From positions 5,142,501 through 5,206,500 of the forward strand of contig NC_003280.10 in the NCBI RefSeq assembly GCF_000002985.6: a DNA stretch of 64,000 nucleotides, given 5' to 3'. Source of the DNA: Caenorhabditis elegans. Its lineage: Eukaryota > Nematoda > Chromadorea > Rhabditida > Rhabditidae. The notes beneath the pieces are model-generated. The model was not told the DNA's origin, did not search any database, and saw only the letters and a list, made by a program, of their open reading frames with translations. A program made the position numbers and the translations under genes. This document shows positions 34,878 through 48,000 of the stretch, piece by piece. The first letter of the stretch is position 1; each line of letters opens with the position of its first letter.

Positions 34878-35492
34878 CTACTTTCCAAGCTTTGATTTGA
34901 TCCAATCCATCACTCCTCCTGTAAATAAAACTTTAAAATCAATACAAATGTATTTGAATCTTTATTTTGCAATTTACAGTCACATATAGCACATTTTTAG
35001 GCGCACGTGCCTGCTTGATTTAAAAATTTTTCAGCTTTTGCAGTAGGCACGATTTTAGGCAGCAGGCATCTACGTGGAGGTACCATATTTTCTCTTAACT
35101 TTGACAGCTTATATCTCAATTGCAGTTTGTTCTAGTCAAAAACTGTCAACTGATAAAATATCTATTATTTATTTTTTATCGTTTTGCTGTTATTTCTAAA
35201 ATGACATATTTGAAATGAACCGAGATTACCTTGCAAAGTTATATAGTGTGTCATATTACTGATAGAAGAAAAACGGTATGTAAAATAAAACCTTATACTT
35301 ACCAGTCTTGTTTCCATTCTCTTGAACAACAGTTCCATTCATACCATCCATTGGTGGTCCCCCAGCTCGTGCTTCTAGCATTGTATCATTTCCCATATCT
35401 GTTCCATTTGGTGGAGGAGCTCCATGTTCTGGCTCGCCTGCATTCACAATGGTGAGGATAGCGACAATTAATAAAAAGAATCGGAAAAGCAT
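34878..35492 (-). CDS. small secreted Gly/Pro/Asn-rich peptide
   Basis: Two exons, 35303-35492 and 34878-34918, give 76 residues. MLFRFFLLIVAILTIVNAG is a clear signal peptide. The mature chain is rich in Gly, Pro, Met and Asn with several N-x-T/S glycosylation sequons (NGT, NDT, NGT, NKT) and ends GGVMDWIKSKLGK, an amphipathic stretch. No cysteines, so it is not a disulfide-stabilised peptide. Secreted peptide, function unknown. The 384-bp intron contains a GGCAGG foldback. It is convergent with the coiled-coil gene, 97 bp apart. Confidence 0.65.
35000..35095. repeat. foldback repeat (GTGCCTGC ... GCAGGCA)
   Basis: GCGCACGTGCCTGCTTGATT is followed about 30 bases later by AGTAGGCACGATTTTAGGCAGC and GCATCTACGTGG. 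Same family as the foldbacks at 5.5, 48.3 and 61.3 kb. Confidence 0.5.
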
Positions 35493-37177
35493 TTCTTGTT
35501 GGATAATCTGAAATTTATCATTCAAAAAATGTGTTAAATCAAAGAAAAATGAATTTGAATCAGAAAAAAAAGAGAAAATTTAAACTAGAAAAGAGTCATG
35601 AATACTGTCGGCAAAATATTGTGAGGATGATCCGACTAGTTTCGATTTTATATCCGTGTCATTTACTCATTGGGGCGGAGGCCGAGGGGTTAACATTTTT
35701 TTCGTTAAAAACACAAATTTATATATGGGATCGACCAGAGTACAAGGACTGCGCACAATCATCGGGATATTCGGATTAAAATAATATGCGATACCAAACA
35801 GACTGAATCACTAAAATACGAATATACTGGAATGTTTTAAGAGATTTTCGAATTATTCATTTTCATTATGACTCTGAAAATGTCTTTCAAATATTTCAAA
35901 TATATATAAATATTACATTGTCGTCTAAAAATGGAACTCTTCGCACTATCTTACGCGCAAAGGTCTCACCACAAAGACAATAAATTACTGTAATCGGTAT
36001 TGAAGATTTTCGGAAAAGTATAATATATGATTTTGTATCGAAAATACGGTATCCGGTCTCGATACGACAATTTTTTTCAAACAAAAAAGGTCTGGGCCTT
36101 TAAAGGGTACTGTACTTTCAAAATTTCGTTGCTGCGAAATTTTCATCGATTTTCAACAATTGTTCGATACAATTGTTTTGAACCTAAAACAAAACAAGGA
36201 ACGTTGACAAATCGTGCGAAGAACTAAGCAAAATCTATGAAAATTCCTTAGAAACGAAATTTCGAAACTACAGTACTGTTTAAAGGCGCACACCTTTTTG
36301 CATTATACAATACATTTGTCGTGTCGAGACCGGCGACCGTATTTTTGGTATATGGTATTCGTATTTGCATGCTACGAGTTTTTAAAAGACAACTTATAAC
36401 CATTCCTGTTCCTAGGTTTTAACTGTTCATAATCAGCTCGTAGTTTTAGTTTAATTTCTCTAGTCGTGTTTAATGAAATACATTGCTCTCTGTAAATTTC
36501 TGGAATGTACAAGAAACCTCAGAAAAAAAATTTAAAATCAATAATTTATATCTATAACATTTGAGGGAGCAGAATGTGATGGAGTGGGTGGTTGTATTTT
36601 CATGAAAATTACATAAAAAGGAAGCATATAGATGGGTAATTATGCAAGGAGGTAGAATCAGTGTCCCAAGAAAGAGTAAAATCAACAAGAAGAAATTAAT
36701 AGAAACCGATCAGTTGGAAAATTGAGTGAAAATGTTTTCTTTTGAAGAAATCATGTTCTACTCTTATAATTAATACCCAGGCTATGATTTACAGAAAAAG
36801 GAGATGTTACAAGAATCATTCAATGTAACATGAGTGATGAAAAGCGGTTAAAACTGGAACAATTCAAAACTGAAGGCCTTTTGAGGGAGAGGCGGAGGAC
36901 ACAATGAAATATCACAGAAAATACACGAAAGGGGGAGAAAATGGTTTACCCTAGGGAGAAAATGGTTTACCTATTGATCGTAGAAAAACAATTTTTTGCG
37001 TGGCAATTATACTGCATTCCCTGATAACATACGATTAACGTTTGAAAAAATTGTATATAAAAATTATCTAATTCACTGGACTTATTAAAGGGGTGCAATA
37101 TCAAGGGAATGGGAGAAAATACTCGTGTTTTTGAAGAGAATGGAGCGAGATAAAAATATGAGGGACATTGGGAGAAA
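35493..37177. other. intergenic between secreted peptide and crh-2
   Basis: Holds a palindromic dispersed repeat at 36041-36347 and otherwise AT-rich DNA, presumably partly crh-2 3' UTR. A hydrophobic minus-strand frame at 36470-36688 is discussed under rejected items. Confidence 0.5.
36041..36347. repeat. palindromic (MITE-like) repeat, about 307 bp
   Basis: The left arm (ATACGG.ATCCGGTCTCGATACGACAA, then GGGCCTTTAAAGGGTACTGTA) is matched in inverse by the right arm (TTGTCGTGTCGAGACCGG, then TACAGTACTGTTTAAAGGCGC). Arms are roughly 110-130 bp at high identity around a loop near 36190. The GGTCTCGACACGACAA wording is a common dispersed C. elegans palindrome. Confidence 0.85.
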
Positions 37178-40100
37178 CTACATTTTTTCTTTACTTTCGT
37201 ATTGATGCAGCTTCTGCTGAAGATCACGATTTGATGCTTCCAATTGGTGAACTTGCTCTGAAAATTATGATAATTAAATTATGGAAATTTTAATCTATAT
37301 TTATTACTTACTTTTAAGGGATTTGTTCTCCTCACTAAAACAGTGCAATCGACCCTCAAGGGCATCAATGTACTCCTTTCTTTTTCGGCGAGATTCTTGT
37401 GCAGAAAGCTGAAATTTGAAATTTTTAAGATTATATATAAATATTAAAAGTTTGAAAAGTTTGAAACTGTTTATTTTATTACGGGAACACTAAATCATGG
37501 GAATGCGTATTGCGCGAGGTATTTGACTCGCAAAATATCTCGTAGTGAAAACTACAGTAACTTTTTAAATGACTACTGTAGCGCTGGTGTCGATTTACGA
37601 AAAACATTTATCAATCAATAAAATTTTTTAACACAGAAAAATAAAATTGAATATCGCTGTCACAATTCGAAAATAAATTCGTTTCGAAAATTGAGTCCGT
37701 AAATTGAAACCAGCGCTACAGTAGCTATTTAAAAAGTTACTGTAGTTTTCACTACGAGATATTTTGCATGTCAAATTGCTTTTTTTTAGAAAATTTTAAA
37801 AACTCACCTTGTTCTTGATTTTACGACGAACAATCTTCAAGGATTCCTCTTCACTTTTTGTCAGTGGGTATTTCTGTGGAATTGAATAGCCTTCTTGAAC
37901 AAGAGTTCGTCGCTCTTCTGCTGACAACACCAAGTCTCCATTGGCAGTTATATTCTGAAATGTTTCATTATTACTTTTAGAAAAATTATAGATCAGAGTT
38001 AAAAATTTAAAAAAAAAGTTTACTTACCTGATCAGTGATTAGATGTTGTCGAATAGCCATTTCGTGCATCTTGTTTCTCGCTTTCAACTGCTGCTGAGCG
38101 GCCGCCAAACCCATGCCACCTGAAGAAAAATAGCATTTTTTTTTATTTAAAAAAATCAATTCTAAATACAAAATGTGTTTTCGATGTTTAATAAATACAG
38201 TAAACAAACGCACAAAATCACACAGTTTTATGTGAACTTTTGTTTTTTCTTGCAGTTTTTTTTTGACTTTCACATTGGTTCGAGCTAGTTTTTTGAAACA
38301 TATATTCACGTACGCAATAAGAGGTCATCAACATCCATCACTTCTTGACTTCCTTCTGATCCGTCCAATCCGTCAGCTGAGGCTGCCGCTAAAAACATTT
38401 CACTATGAATTGTCATGTCGTGTTCTTCTTCGTCAGGACTCGAATCGTGTGAATTCGTTCCAGCACGAGAGTTCAGAAGGGCTGACAGGTCCATTTCGAT
38501 TCCATGATCTTCGAGTTGCTCCTCTTTGATTTCGTCTTTGATAAAGACGTTGGCGGTACAACGTGTCGCCATCGTCTTTTTTGGGTTTTCTACAGTAACA
38601 CGAATTTCAGTATGTTCAGAAAATTAGATAGAAACAAGGTAGGATGCTAAGATGATCAATAAGAAAACGACAGAAGGGACGAAACAGGTGCTGGAGGTGC
38701 CAGACACCACAAATGAACTGGAATGACAGGAGAAAAGGTGTGAAAGAGAGTGAGAAAGAGACTTGGAACTCAAAAAAGTACTCAACTTGTCCGGAACCTA
38801 CATTTACCACTAAAAATGTATGATTCCCACAACGAAATACATCCTGAGCCGTATCAAAACAATTGTTTATTCAACTTTCAGAAATCGTGTTGTATGTGTC
38901 AAAAAGTAGATTTATGGAAAATAGGCACTGGTCGGACTGTAAAGAATCCACTCATTATGATGAATATTATGACATGACGTGGCAAATAAGAATACGAACT
39001 AAAAAGGCCCCAAGGGTAAATGAATCTAGAGGACATAGGGGGCAAGAAGAGGAGAGAAGAGGGTTTTCGATCGACGACCCTCAGCGAAATAGTGTCAAAG
39101 ACAAAGAAACGCAGAGTTCGCAACGTGGCAGATGAGGGGACCGACCGATTAGAGGCATAGAGATGGGCTTTGGACACGCGATAACCTCGGAGACGCCGAC
39201 ACGTCACGCGTAGTGAAAATGGAAAAGGAAGAGACCCCGAGAGCGGTCTCTTTCCGTATATACACACTTTGCCACGTCAGAGAAGTCAGAGTATAGAAAA
39301 GAGACGGACGTGTCTCTCTTTCTTGCTTTCACATTCTCTCGTGGCTATTTCCCTATTTTTTCCCCCGTTGGCCATTAGGGTACCCAATGGCTCTGGGAAA
39401 CGACGCGGCGACGGAAGCCGTTGGTCACGGACTGGTAAAAATAGGAGCTCATGTAGAAACTCGATGACGTTCACAAAAAAATCGGAACGAAAACGGGTAG
39501 AACAATTTTTTGTCACATCTCATCTGCCACGTCATAATATTTACTCTTTCTAGGTATATTGCCAAACTTCTCTACTACCACTATTTTCCTATTGTTTGCA
39601 GAAAAATAAAGTGATGCGATAATAAAGTGGGAATTTGAGTGCCCTCGTGGGGTAAAGAATTTCTAGGTGTGATGAATAGCCACGCCACAAAAAATTATAT
39701 TTTTAATCTAGATTATTAAGAGATCTATGTTCCTTAAATAGAGACAAACATTTATTTGTTGTTTTAAAAACTTATGCTGCAAAATTGAGTCTAAGAAAAA
39801 CGCTAAGAAAACATGAAACTATCAACTACAGTAACCCAAACCTAGTAAAAATCAGAAAGTGGCAAACTCAAAAAATAATTGTTACAGCATCACTACCATC
39901 AACCAATGACGTGGAAAAGTGGTTGAAAAAAAAACAACAATATTGGGTCGATTTAAGGAAAAAACGACGTCGATGAAGTGGTGATGGTGATAGAAGTGGA
40001 CGAGGAGAAGAGGACGAAAGGAGTCTATGACTAGGGTGTAAGCAGCAGAATGCAGTCAGGAGTGTGTCAGAGACGATGCAGATGTAAGAGAAATAGAGAA

Positions 40101-43100
40101 TAGATAAGGGACAGACGCGTGTCACATGACGTGGCAAAACGCAAAGCATCAGCACTTCTTGAGTGAGTTTGTGTGCATGTGTGTGGCGCATGGACATCTC
40201 GTTTTCAGACTGACACACTTTCGAGATTTTCCTGCACACACACACACACATACTGACGTGGCAGACCAGCAAACTTTCTCTCGTATCTTCTTTTATTTTT
40301 GGTGTTTCACACAGTCGTAACTAAACATAGATGCAACTATGCAGAAGCGAAATGACGTGGCGTGCGAAAATGGGAACTGACACACAAGGTGCTCCTTCCG
40401 ATTGGCCATGACTTGAAAAATAAAACGAAGAATGCAATGGCACGTCGTCCAAAGTCTTGCAACAAACAGTATGCTTCTCTCAGAGAGCGCAGACAATGGG
40501 CGAGTGACGTGGCACTTCTTATTTTTATTTTCCTTGCGTATCGGAGAAACGTCCACAATTCTCGTTCCGAGGCAACGGCCAAAAGACACTGCCCGAAGCA
40601 TCAGTCATAAAATAAAACCAATTTTAAATTTGGCATTTAATTTTTTAAATATAAAGCTGGAAGACAATAACCCATTAGAAAAATCTTAAATTCTACAAAA
40701 AGTACATCTAATTCTATGTCATGTCACTTGACACTCATCTGGTAGGAGAACCTCAATGTTTTTGAAAATCTTATGACGTGGAATTTTCAAAAGTATAATT
40801 TAAACGAGTTTTTCACTAGTCACATTGCATGTGTTTCTCTCAAATGAATAAAAACTGCTGGCTAGAGACATAGAAAATTATGACGTGGCAAACAGGATCA
40901 AGTGTGAAGAAGGACAACTTTGACGTCATCTGATCGTGACGGGGATAATGAACTAAATAATTGGCTTATTCTAGAGACGAGGAAGTACATTAATCCAGGT
41001 TCATTGAGGTGGGGAGTTATTTTTGGGAAGTAAAATTTCAGACGATAAAAGTCTATAAAAATCTGTGCGCACGGAAAGCTTCAGCTTCAAAAATCTAGCT
41101 CGAACCTATGTGAAAGCAATTTAAGCTCAAAAATACGAATTTTAATTGAAGTTTTTGGTTTGTTTTTTGAATATTCAAATGACGTACCCATTCCTTCATA
41201 AATTGTTGAATCCTTGAAGAGGAAAGTGTGCGGGACACTTGAAGAAGCGTATTGGTGACTGGGACCGGAGAATATTTGGTTCATGTTCATTTGCAGTGAA
41301 GCCTGAAAAAAGAATTTTCAAAAATGTTTCTAAATTTAATGTATGTATGTATAAATCATTTAAATTGAAAATAAATTAATTTTATAAAATTAAATAAAAT
41401 ATTTTACAAATAGTTTTTTGTCAAATTTAAAATCATTTCGCTGAATCTGATCTCACCTGAGATGGATGCTGAACCACATGATGCTGAAGATGGTGACTAT
41501 GGGAGAAATGAGCCACGGATGGTAAAGGAGACAGTTGTTGTTGGTGGAGCTGATGCGAAGCCATTGAGTGACTTCCGTGCATCATTCCGTAAGACGACGG
41601 GCTGCTGAAATATACTTACGAACGATTAGTCTGTCTCAATGTAGTTAAAGTAAATTATAATTTAAAATTCTGAGAGAAATTCAATTTTTGCAAAAAAAAA
41701 AAACGATTTTTCAACAAAGTTATTGTCAATTCCAAGAAGATAATTGCAAAATTTTTAATTAATTGACATAGAAAATTGATTTTTTAAAAATGAAAAAAAA
41801 AACGTATAGCCACATGCTTCCACGTGGATGGAACACCGAGAAATGGGAGGTCTTCAAATTGGGAGGTCTCTGTGACCCACTGACCTAGTTTCGAGTTTTT
41901 ACGTTTTTTTTTCTTTTTTTCACGCCGATAGTTTTCAACTTTTTGCTCCAAAACTCACTGCGACGATGTGGCCGACGGACTGAACGGAGCATTGAAAAGT
42001 GAATTTCCAAAATGAACATCGAGTCCGAGAGGCTCATCCTTGAATTCGTTCGGCGATGAAAGTGACGACGATGGGCTTCCCGATGATGATCCGTGATAGT
42101 CTGAAATAATATAAATTTAAAAAAGATCAAGTATTGGAGTTTCCAGGATCTGAAATTATAAAACCTCTTGTTCCATTTTCTAATTTTTTTTTCATATTTC
42201 AAAGCAAATTCGCCACCAATATGAAAAACTTCAACCTCGCCGGGTTGGCTCCTGACTCGTTTTGTTATCAGCGAAAAAAACCTTGTCCTTTCTTTAATTT
42301 TAATGGTTTTTCTCTGTCTTGAACCCTCCTAATTAACCGTGTTCTTTTCTTTCATCTCCTATCACTCTTTGTTCCACTTTTGAAACATTTAAGAGTTGTT
42401 TTACATGCTACCTTTCACTTTTTGTGATAACTTCCTAGCTCTTACATCCAACCCTTTTTTTGATAAGTAAACAAATGTTTCGAGAAGAAAGATAGAGAGA
42501 CGAAATATACTGGGTCATAAATTGTGCATTTACGTCAATGACCTGCAACACGAGACACTCTTTTCTTCATGACGATTATTCCTCTTGGTTCCGGGAAACG
42601 CCATACTTAATTGGATGACAAAGTGGCAACTGTACTACAAATTTCAGGCCAATATACGTTCAGCGACAAGGTAGGATTAGGTAATTTCTCCGAGAGACCA
42701 GTACGTCATCAGTGGAACATGTGGCAGAGGAACGACAAAAAGTTGTAGCAACTTTCCAAAGCTTATCAGTAAAACAGTGCGTGATAATTCCAATGTACGG
42801 GAATAGTCAGTAGCAAGTCACAGTTATCGTGTTTTGTGCACATGCTCTTCCAAAGGCAACTTTAAAGCATAATAAAAGTATAATCTTTAAATGATAAAGT
42901 TTCAATTTCATCATAAACACTGAAAAAGAAAGAGAGATGATTCTAAAGTGATTCGGTTAAAATGTGAACTTTTGAGCTGATGGTTCACTGATAACACTCT
43001 CAAGTCATCATTAAAAGAAAAAAATGGAAGTAAAAAAATGATGAAGGAAGTGAGAAAATTAGGAATTAAAAAATATTTTTCAATATTCTAATTATTAGGA

Positions 43101-45059
43101 ATTTAGCTTCATGAATAAGTTGGGAAATCGGAGAGTTAAAATGTGGCCTACCTTCCCCAGTGCTACTGTGACGTGACTGATTGAAAATTCCAGATAGTGG
43201 AGGAAATAGCATAGAAGGATGAGGCTTTTCGTCAGGTGGAGTACATGGTTCCCATTTCATAGGGAAATTTGGGATCGGATGCATCATTTGGTTCATTTCA
43301 CAGTTATTGTTCATTCCCATATGCATCTGTGGCATATCCATTGGCATTGGCATTGACATTGATGAACGAGATGACGAAGAGTTCATAGTTACAGTTGTTG
43401 GTGGTACAATATTTACAGTAATCTGACGGAGATGTGAGGGAAAAGTTAGAGCCAGAATAATGTGATACTGTTCTTATTCTTGTTTCTTTTTCCTCCCCAC
43501 TGACAGGTGGGGCAGGCGGCAGCAACTCAACAAGGGGAGAAAGATACAAAGATGGGGGGACGCTAATTTGATAAACGAGATAGTCAGAGAGTGCATGAGA
43601 AGCCAGTAGAATAGAGCACAAGTTTCGGAGAGAAAAACTGATAACAGTTTAACACAGTGCTCCAAAGGGGAGAGCACACATGTTAGTCACTTTTGCTGAA
43701 TTCTTATTTAATTATTATTCTAAAAAGTGATGCAGATTTAAGTAAACAAACATGGCGATATGAATTTCTCAATTAAAGTCACACCTTTTTGGTCACATAT
43801 AATAATAACATGACACTGAAAAGGTACTTAATCGATATTTGATGGCGGTCGTAAAACGGTCGAAGAGCTGATAACGAGATGTTGTCGTTGACGATTATGG
43901 ATTGAAATCATGAATATACGCTGTTGATGTTTGATATGTGACTATGATTAGCTCACGTATTCAACTGTTGTGGACTGGGAAATAAGGAATATGACATCGG
44001 AAACCTAATAAAAGGCTTCAAATGAGATGATTGTAGCCAGTCGGCTGGTAGGGATTTTATGTTCGACTCTACAAAATGGCCTGTTGCACCATGTTGTTCC
44101 AACATTCTTCATTGAACACTGTTGTCAAAGTCTAGAAAATCACTTGATTTATCTGAAAATAACATTTACTCTAGCTGAATTATCTGATAAGGCACACAAA
44201 CGGCCTGAAAGTTGCCGATTGTCAAAAAAACAAAGCTAGATTTTTTAGCTGAAAATAATGTTATTTCCAGATAAATCAAGTATTTCTTTAGATTTTGACA
44301 CAATTTTTTGATTAAAAATTTTGGTCAAGTTTAGTTTCACACCATTTTGATTTTTGATGCTCATCAACGATATCACACTTTCATCAGATCACTGTCCTTT
44401 CTTCGCTCGTGCTCCTTTTTTTGCTGCCGTTTTTATTTTCCAGTGACCGATGACGTTATCACTTTATATCAACATCAGCACCAAGAGACATTGTTACGAA
44501 AAACGCTAGTACGGAGAGTGAAATTGCTGTTTTATCTCCCAGCCTTTCTTCTTCCCAAGTGCAAAGATTAATGCGTGTTTATTTGCGTTTCAGTTCCATT
44601 TTTAATTTCATTCTCTGTAAGCCTTGATTTTGAAACTTCCGAAAAACGGAACTCAACTTGACTGTAGCTTGATGTTATAAATGTTAAAAGCACTGAGTTA
44701 TCAGTAATATTTCAAAATTAGTTGAAAGATAACTTTTCAAAATGTGACCATAAATCAGAAGAAAATTCTTTGAATGTTTGGAAAGGGCATATTTAAAGAA
44801 AGAGGTCTTACCAGAAGTTTCATCGTTCGGTTCCATTTTAATTCGGAAATTGTCGTCGGAGAATCCATCGATATCATTGTCGAAGAGCTTTAATATCTGA
44901 AATAAAGCTGATTTAAATTAGAAACTTGAATTTAAAAATAAAATAATTTTTGAAAACGTTGATACTCACATCAAGAGTGTCCTTCTCATCATGAACAGAT
45001 GAAATAAATACATCTTTTTCGAGAACTCCACTCGTCGCCCAGTCGTCGTCCATCATCAT
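37178..45059 (-). CDS. crh-2: CREB3/OASIS-family bZIP transcription factor, crh-2-like, multiple start exons
   Basis: Exons 44970-45059, 44812-44896, 41959-42100, 41457-41604, 41188-41302, 38028-38119, 37808-37954, 37312-37408 and 37178-37257 join in phase (331 residues from ATG 45059). Two other in-phase start exons exist: ATG 43386 (exon 43152-43386, [16 protein letters not shown]; 351 residues) and ATG 38572 (exon 38314-38572, [14 protein letters not shown]; 224 residues). The C-terminal part carries [18 protein letters not shown], then [19 protein letters not shown] and a leucine zipper; the [17 protein letters not shown] wording defines the CREB3 group. The N-terminus ([28 protein letters not shown]) is acidic, suiting an activation domain. 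Vertebrate relatives are ER-membrane anchored; I see no transmembrane segment before the stop that follows the zipper. The gene name is from memory and not checked. Confidence 0.85.
37519..37778. repeat. palindromic (MITE-like) repeat in a crh-2 intron
   Basis: The left arm contains GCAAAATATCTCGTAGTGAA, CTACAGTAACTTTTTAAATG and CTGTAGCGCTGGTGTCGATT. The right arm is its inverse (GAAACCAGCGCTACAGTAGC, then AAAAAGTTACTGTAG and ACTACGAGATATTTTGC). Arms about 85 bp, loop about 90 bp. A very common C. elegans dispersed palindrome. Confidence 0.9.
38975..40928. promoter_or_regulatory. cluster of ten TGACGTGG elements upstream of the short crh-2 start
   Basis: Plus-strand TGACGTGG at 38975, 39907, 40127, 40254, 40353, 40505, 40774 and 40881; minus-strand at 39270-39279 and 39525-39534. 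Seven of the ten are extended to GGCA, one to GGCG and two to GGAA. A full CRE, TGACGTCA, lies at 40921-40928, and a weaker TGACGTGT on the minus strand at about 39199. Surrounding sequences differ, so this is not a tandem repeat. TGACGTGG(C/A) is the classical unfolded-protein-response element bound by ATF6/XBP-1 and CREB3-family factors. The cluster lies 0.4-2.4 kb upstream of ATG 38572, inside the intron before exon 38314-38572. Confidence 0.75.
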
Positions 45060-48000
45060 CGCTTCCAGACTGCAAATTTCAATATATTATTGAATCGATA
45101 ATCCTTTTTCGGAAAACGGACGGTGCTCATGATCACAGCTAAGCTAACGGACGGCTCATAACGTTTCGGGTGTGTCAATATCGGTGGTGCGGATTTTTCA
45201 AAGAATTTTGACCGAAAATTGTGACAAAAGGGAATTTAATTTTATAATAAATTATTTACAAGAAAAACACTTTCGAAAATATTAATTTTTCTCAAAAAAT
45301 CTTAAATTTTTTACAATATCAAGCTTGTAAGCAGATTAGGAAAATAAACTTTCTTTTAAAAATTGATTTTAAGAAGCGAAAAGTATACGTGAGGACACAA
45401 AGAATAAATTTGAATGGAAAATTGGGAGCAAATCGGATAAAAACAAAATCCCGATCAAGGAAGCAACATAAAAGTAACAAAAAGTAGGAAAATTGAAAAC
45501 ATTGATTTTTTTCAAATTGAAATATCAAAAAATACAACAGTTTTTCTGAGTTTTTGTGTTTTAAAAGTGAGAAAATGATGATAAAATCTGTGAAGACAGT
45601 TGAAAACGAGCAAAGTTTTAGGAGACTAAAATAATGCAAATGCGCTCCAGCGGACTTGCAATTTTAAATTTGAATTAGGATTACTGTATTCGCTTCAAAA
45701 CTGCCATTTAAATAAAATTCTAGGCTCGTTTTCGATGTTTAAAATTGTTATTTAAATTAAAAAAATTAATTTTAAAATTATCTGAAATTCCCTAAAGTAG
45801 CCGTGCGTATGCTTTTCAATTTGTGACAGTGCTCTTCTCGTTTTGTTTTGCAGCTAAACAAATAGGTCATGGAGGACGGCATCTTTCCGGAGAAGAGAAA
45901 AAGACAGAAAAGGGGACTGTTTGTAATATGAATACAATAGTATTGTACATACGTGTGCTCTATTCATTGATATCGAATAGAAGAAGAAGAAGAAGAACGA
46001 ATGGACGAAATAAGTTCTATATGTTTTCGATATTTGGGTGATTGCACTGCGTATGAAACGTCAACTTTAACGTCGAGTATTTCAAATCTGAATAATAAAT
46101 AGGTTATAGTTAAGTCAGATTTATATAAAGTTCAAGTTAACCGTTTATTCTCTGAAAGAATATCTCGTAATTGAATTTTCGTTCTTATCAGTTAGAACTG
46201 ACTGATTTTTTGAAAAAAAGTGCAAAAAATTTTCAGCAATCAAAAGAAACAAATACTACTGAAAAATTCTAGGACATAAAAAATAAATTAAAATAAAACA
46301 ATTCGATAAGTCCTATATCTTGCCACTTTTTTTGCATCGGTTTTTTCATAATTATTCTTCCTGCCATGTCACTTTCGGTAGTTAAATACTCAAAGGCACA
46401 TAGATTTGTTCGAATGGGTCTCGTTACGAAAAAAATTATGGTATCACTTTTCAGTACTTTCAGTGCTCATTTTTCCCTTAATTTGGAATTTCGTAAGAAA
46501 ATTATTTTAAAAAAATATTTTTCTTGCAAAATAGAAACAACAAAAATTCAAAAAAAGAATCGAGAGTCCAAAATTTAAGCGAAAGCAAAAAATTCTAAAT
46601 ATCATAAAAGTTTTTCGGGGTGAGACCCATCCGAATAAAATTGTTCGTCTTCGAGAAAATTGCAAAATTACGACCATCATCGTACAACATAAATTCAAAG
46701 ACCTACTAAAGAAAATAGTTCCGTAAAAGTATACAAAATCGAATCGAAATCGTCCGTTTGAATGGCTCAACGTTTTCCAGCAACAGCTGCAAAACTAAAA
46801 AAGGCAGCTGCCTGTCTCGTCCTTGTATCCTCACACTTTTTTCTGTGTATTTTGTTTTTTGCAGAAAGCGTAGAAAGATAGTGAAAAGGAGAGGTCGATG
46901 AGAGGAGAACTCGAACAGGAAACGATCCCAGCTGCACAAAGACTGTCAATTTTGCAGCAACTCGAACATAAAGCAATCGAAAGGTCAAACTCGGTGAGCT
47001 TCAGCTTCAAGCTTCAGATTTAATTGCAAAAAAAGTTCGGACTGGCAATGAGAATGTCGGTCATCGCGCCAAATGGAAAAAGTGACTGGGAGTGAGATTA
47101 GATCAAAAATGTCCTTTACCCGAAAATGACCCTCGGGAAACTTTTTGAGGAATATCTATCTCCTCACTAATTAATGAGAACCGACAGTTTTTTTCGGTAT
47201 TTTTTCATCGTTAAAGAAAAGTAATTAGAACTCTGTGGGTTAGAAAAAGGATTTGTTACTGGTAAGGAGAAAGTGGGAACAATTATGGAAATGAAGACGA
47301 ACGGTTTTGTTATTTCCATGTCTGAAGGAAGGTTACTGGTTGAGTGAAGAAGTAGATGTACGTACACAATTTATCGCAAAAAAAGGACGGCCCAACTTTT
47401 GTAAATATAAATGACAGTGACCAAAAAATCTAAATTTTTAGGAACAAAGCTTTTTTTGCTCAAAACGCACTCATAGTGGCTATGCTCGGTGTTCAGTATA
47501 CCGTATTTGCACTGACAAATCTAATTTGAAAGTTGGAAAGTTATTTTTAAAAATTCAGTTTCAAATTCTGATTTTAGTTAAAGTAGGGGAGGGGGGGGAA
47601 TGTACAGAATTGTAGAAAATTCATAGAAGCTAGAACAAAAAGTATTCAAAAGAAGCAATGTTGTCTTTAATTTTCTGGTTAGACTTCCAGAGAAATAATA
47701 CGCAATTGGTGTTTTTTCTAAATAGATTCCAAAATTGAATTTTCTCAAATTTGATCAATAATTTTTGTTTTTTTTTGTTATGAATTGCCTATTGGAAATA
47801 TTCGAAACAATTCAAAAAAACTTTGGTAAAAAGTTGAGTAAGCAGTGTCCAAGAAGAATAGTAAATGGTCTGTGACACTTATAAAATAAACAAAAAAAAA
47901 AGAGAGAGGAGGACATTAATGTTTTGATTATTCTTCCGGGGTTGGAGCAGGAGGGGAAGTCCATTTTCTTCACTAAAATGTTTATAACAAAAGTCTAGGA

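Noticed and set aside
36470-36688. Hydrophobic minus-strand frame (LILLFLGTLILPPCIITH) as a transmembrane exon of crh-2
   Set aside because: I could not find an acceptor giving a phase compatible with the zipper exon; stops close the upstream frame. Kept only as a question under the anchor finding.
38899-40610. Open frames of 76-134 residues on both strands in the crh-2 intron
   Set aside because: They overlap one another, lack splice sites and coding composition, and coincide with the more GC-rich regulatory stretch containing the TGACGTGG cluster.
43304-43621. Minus-strand frame upstream of the MNSSSS crh-2 exon
   Set aside because: It runs through the exon in a different frame and ends inside it; probably intronic or 5' UTR sequence.
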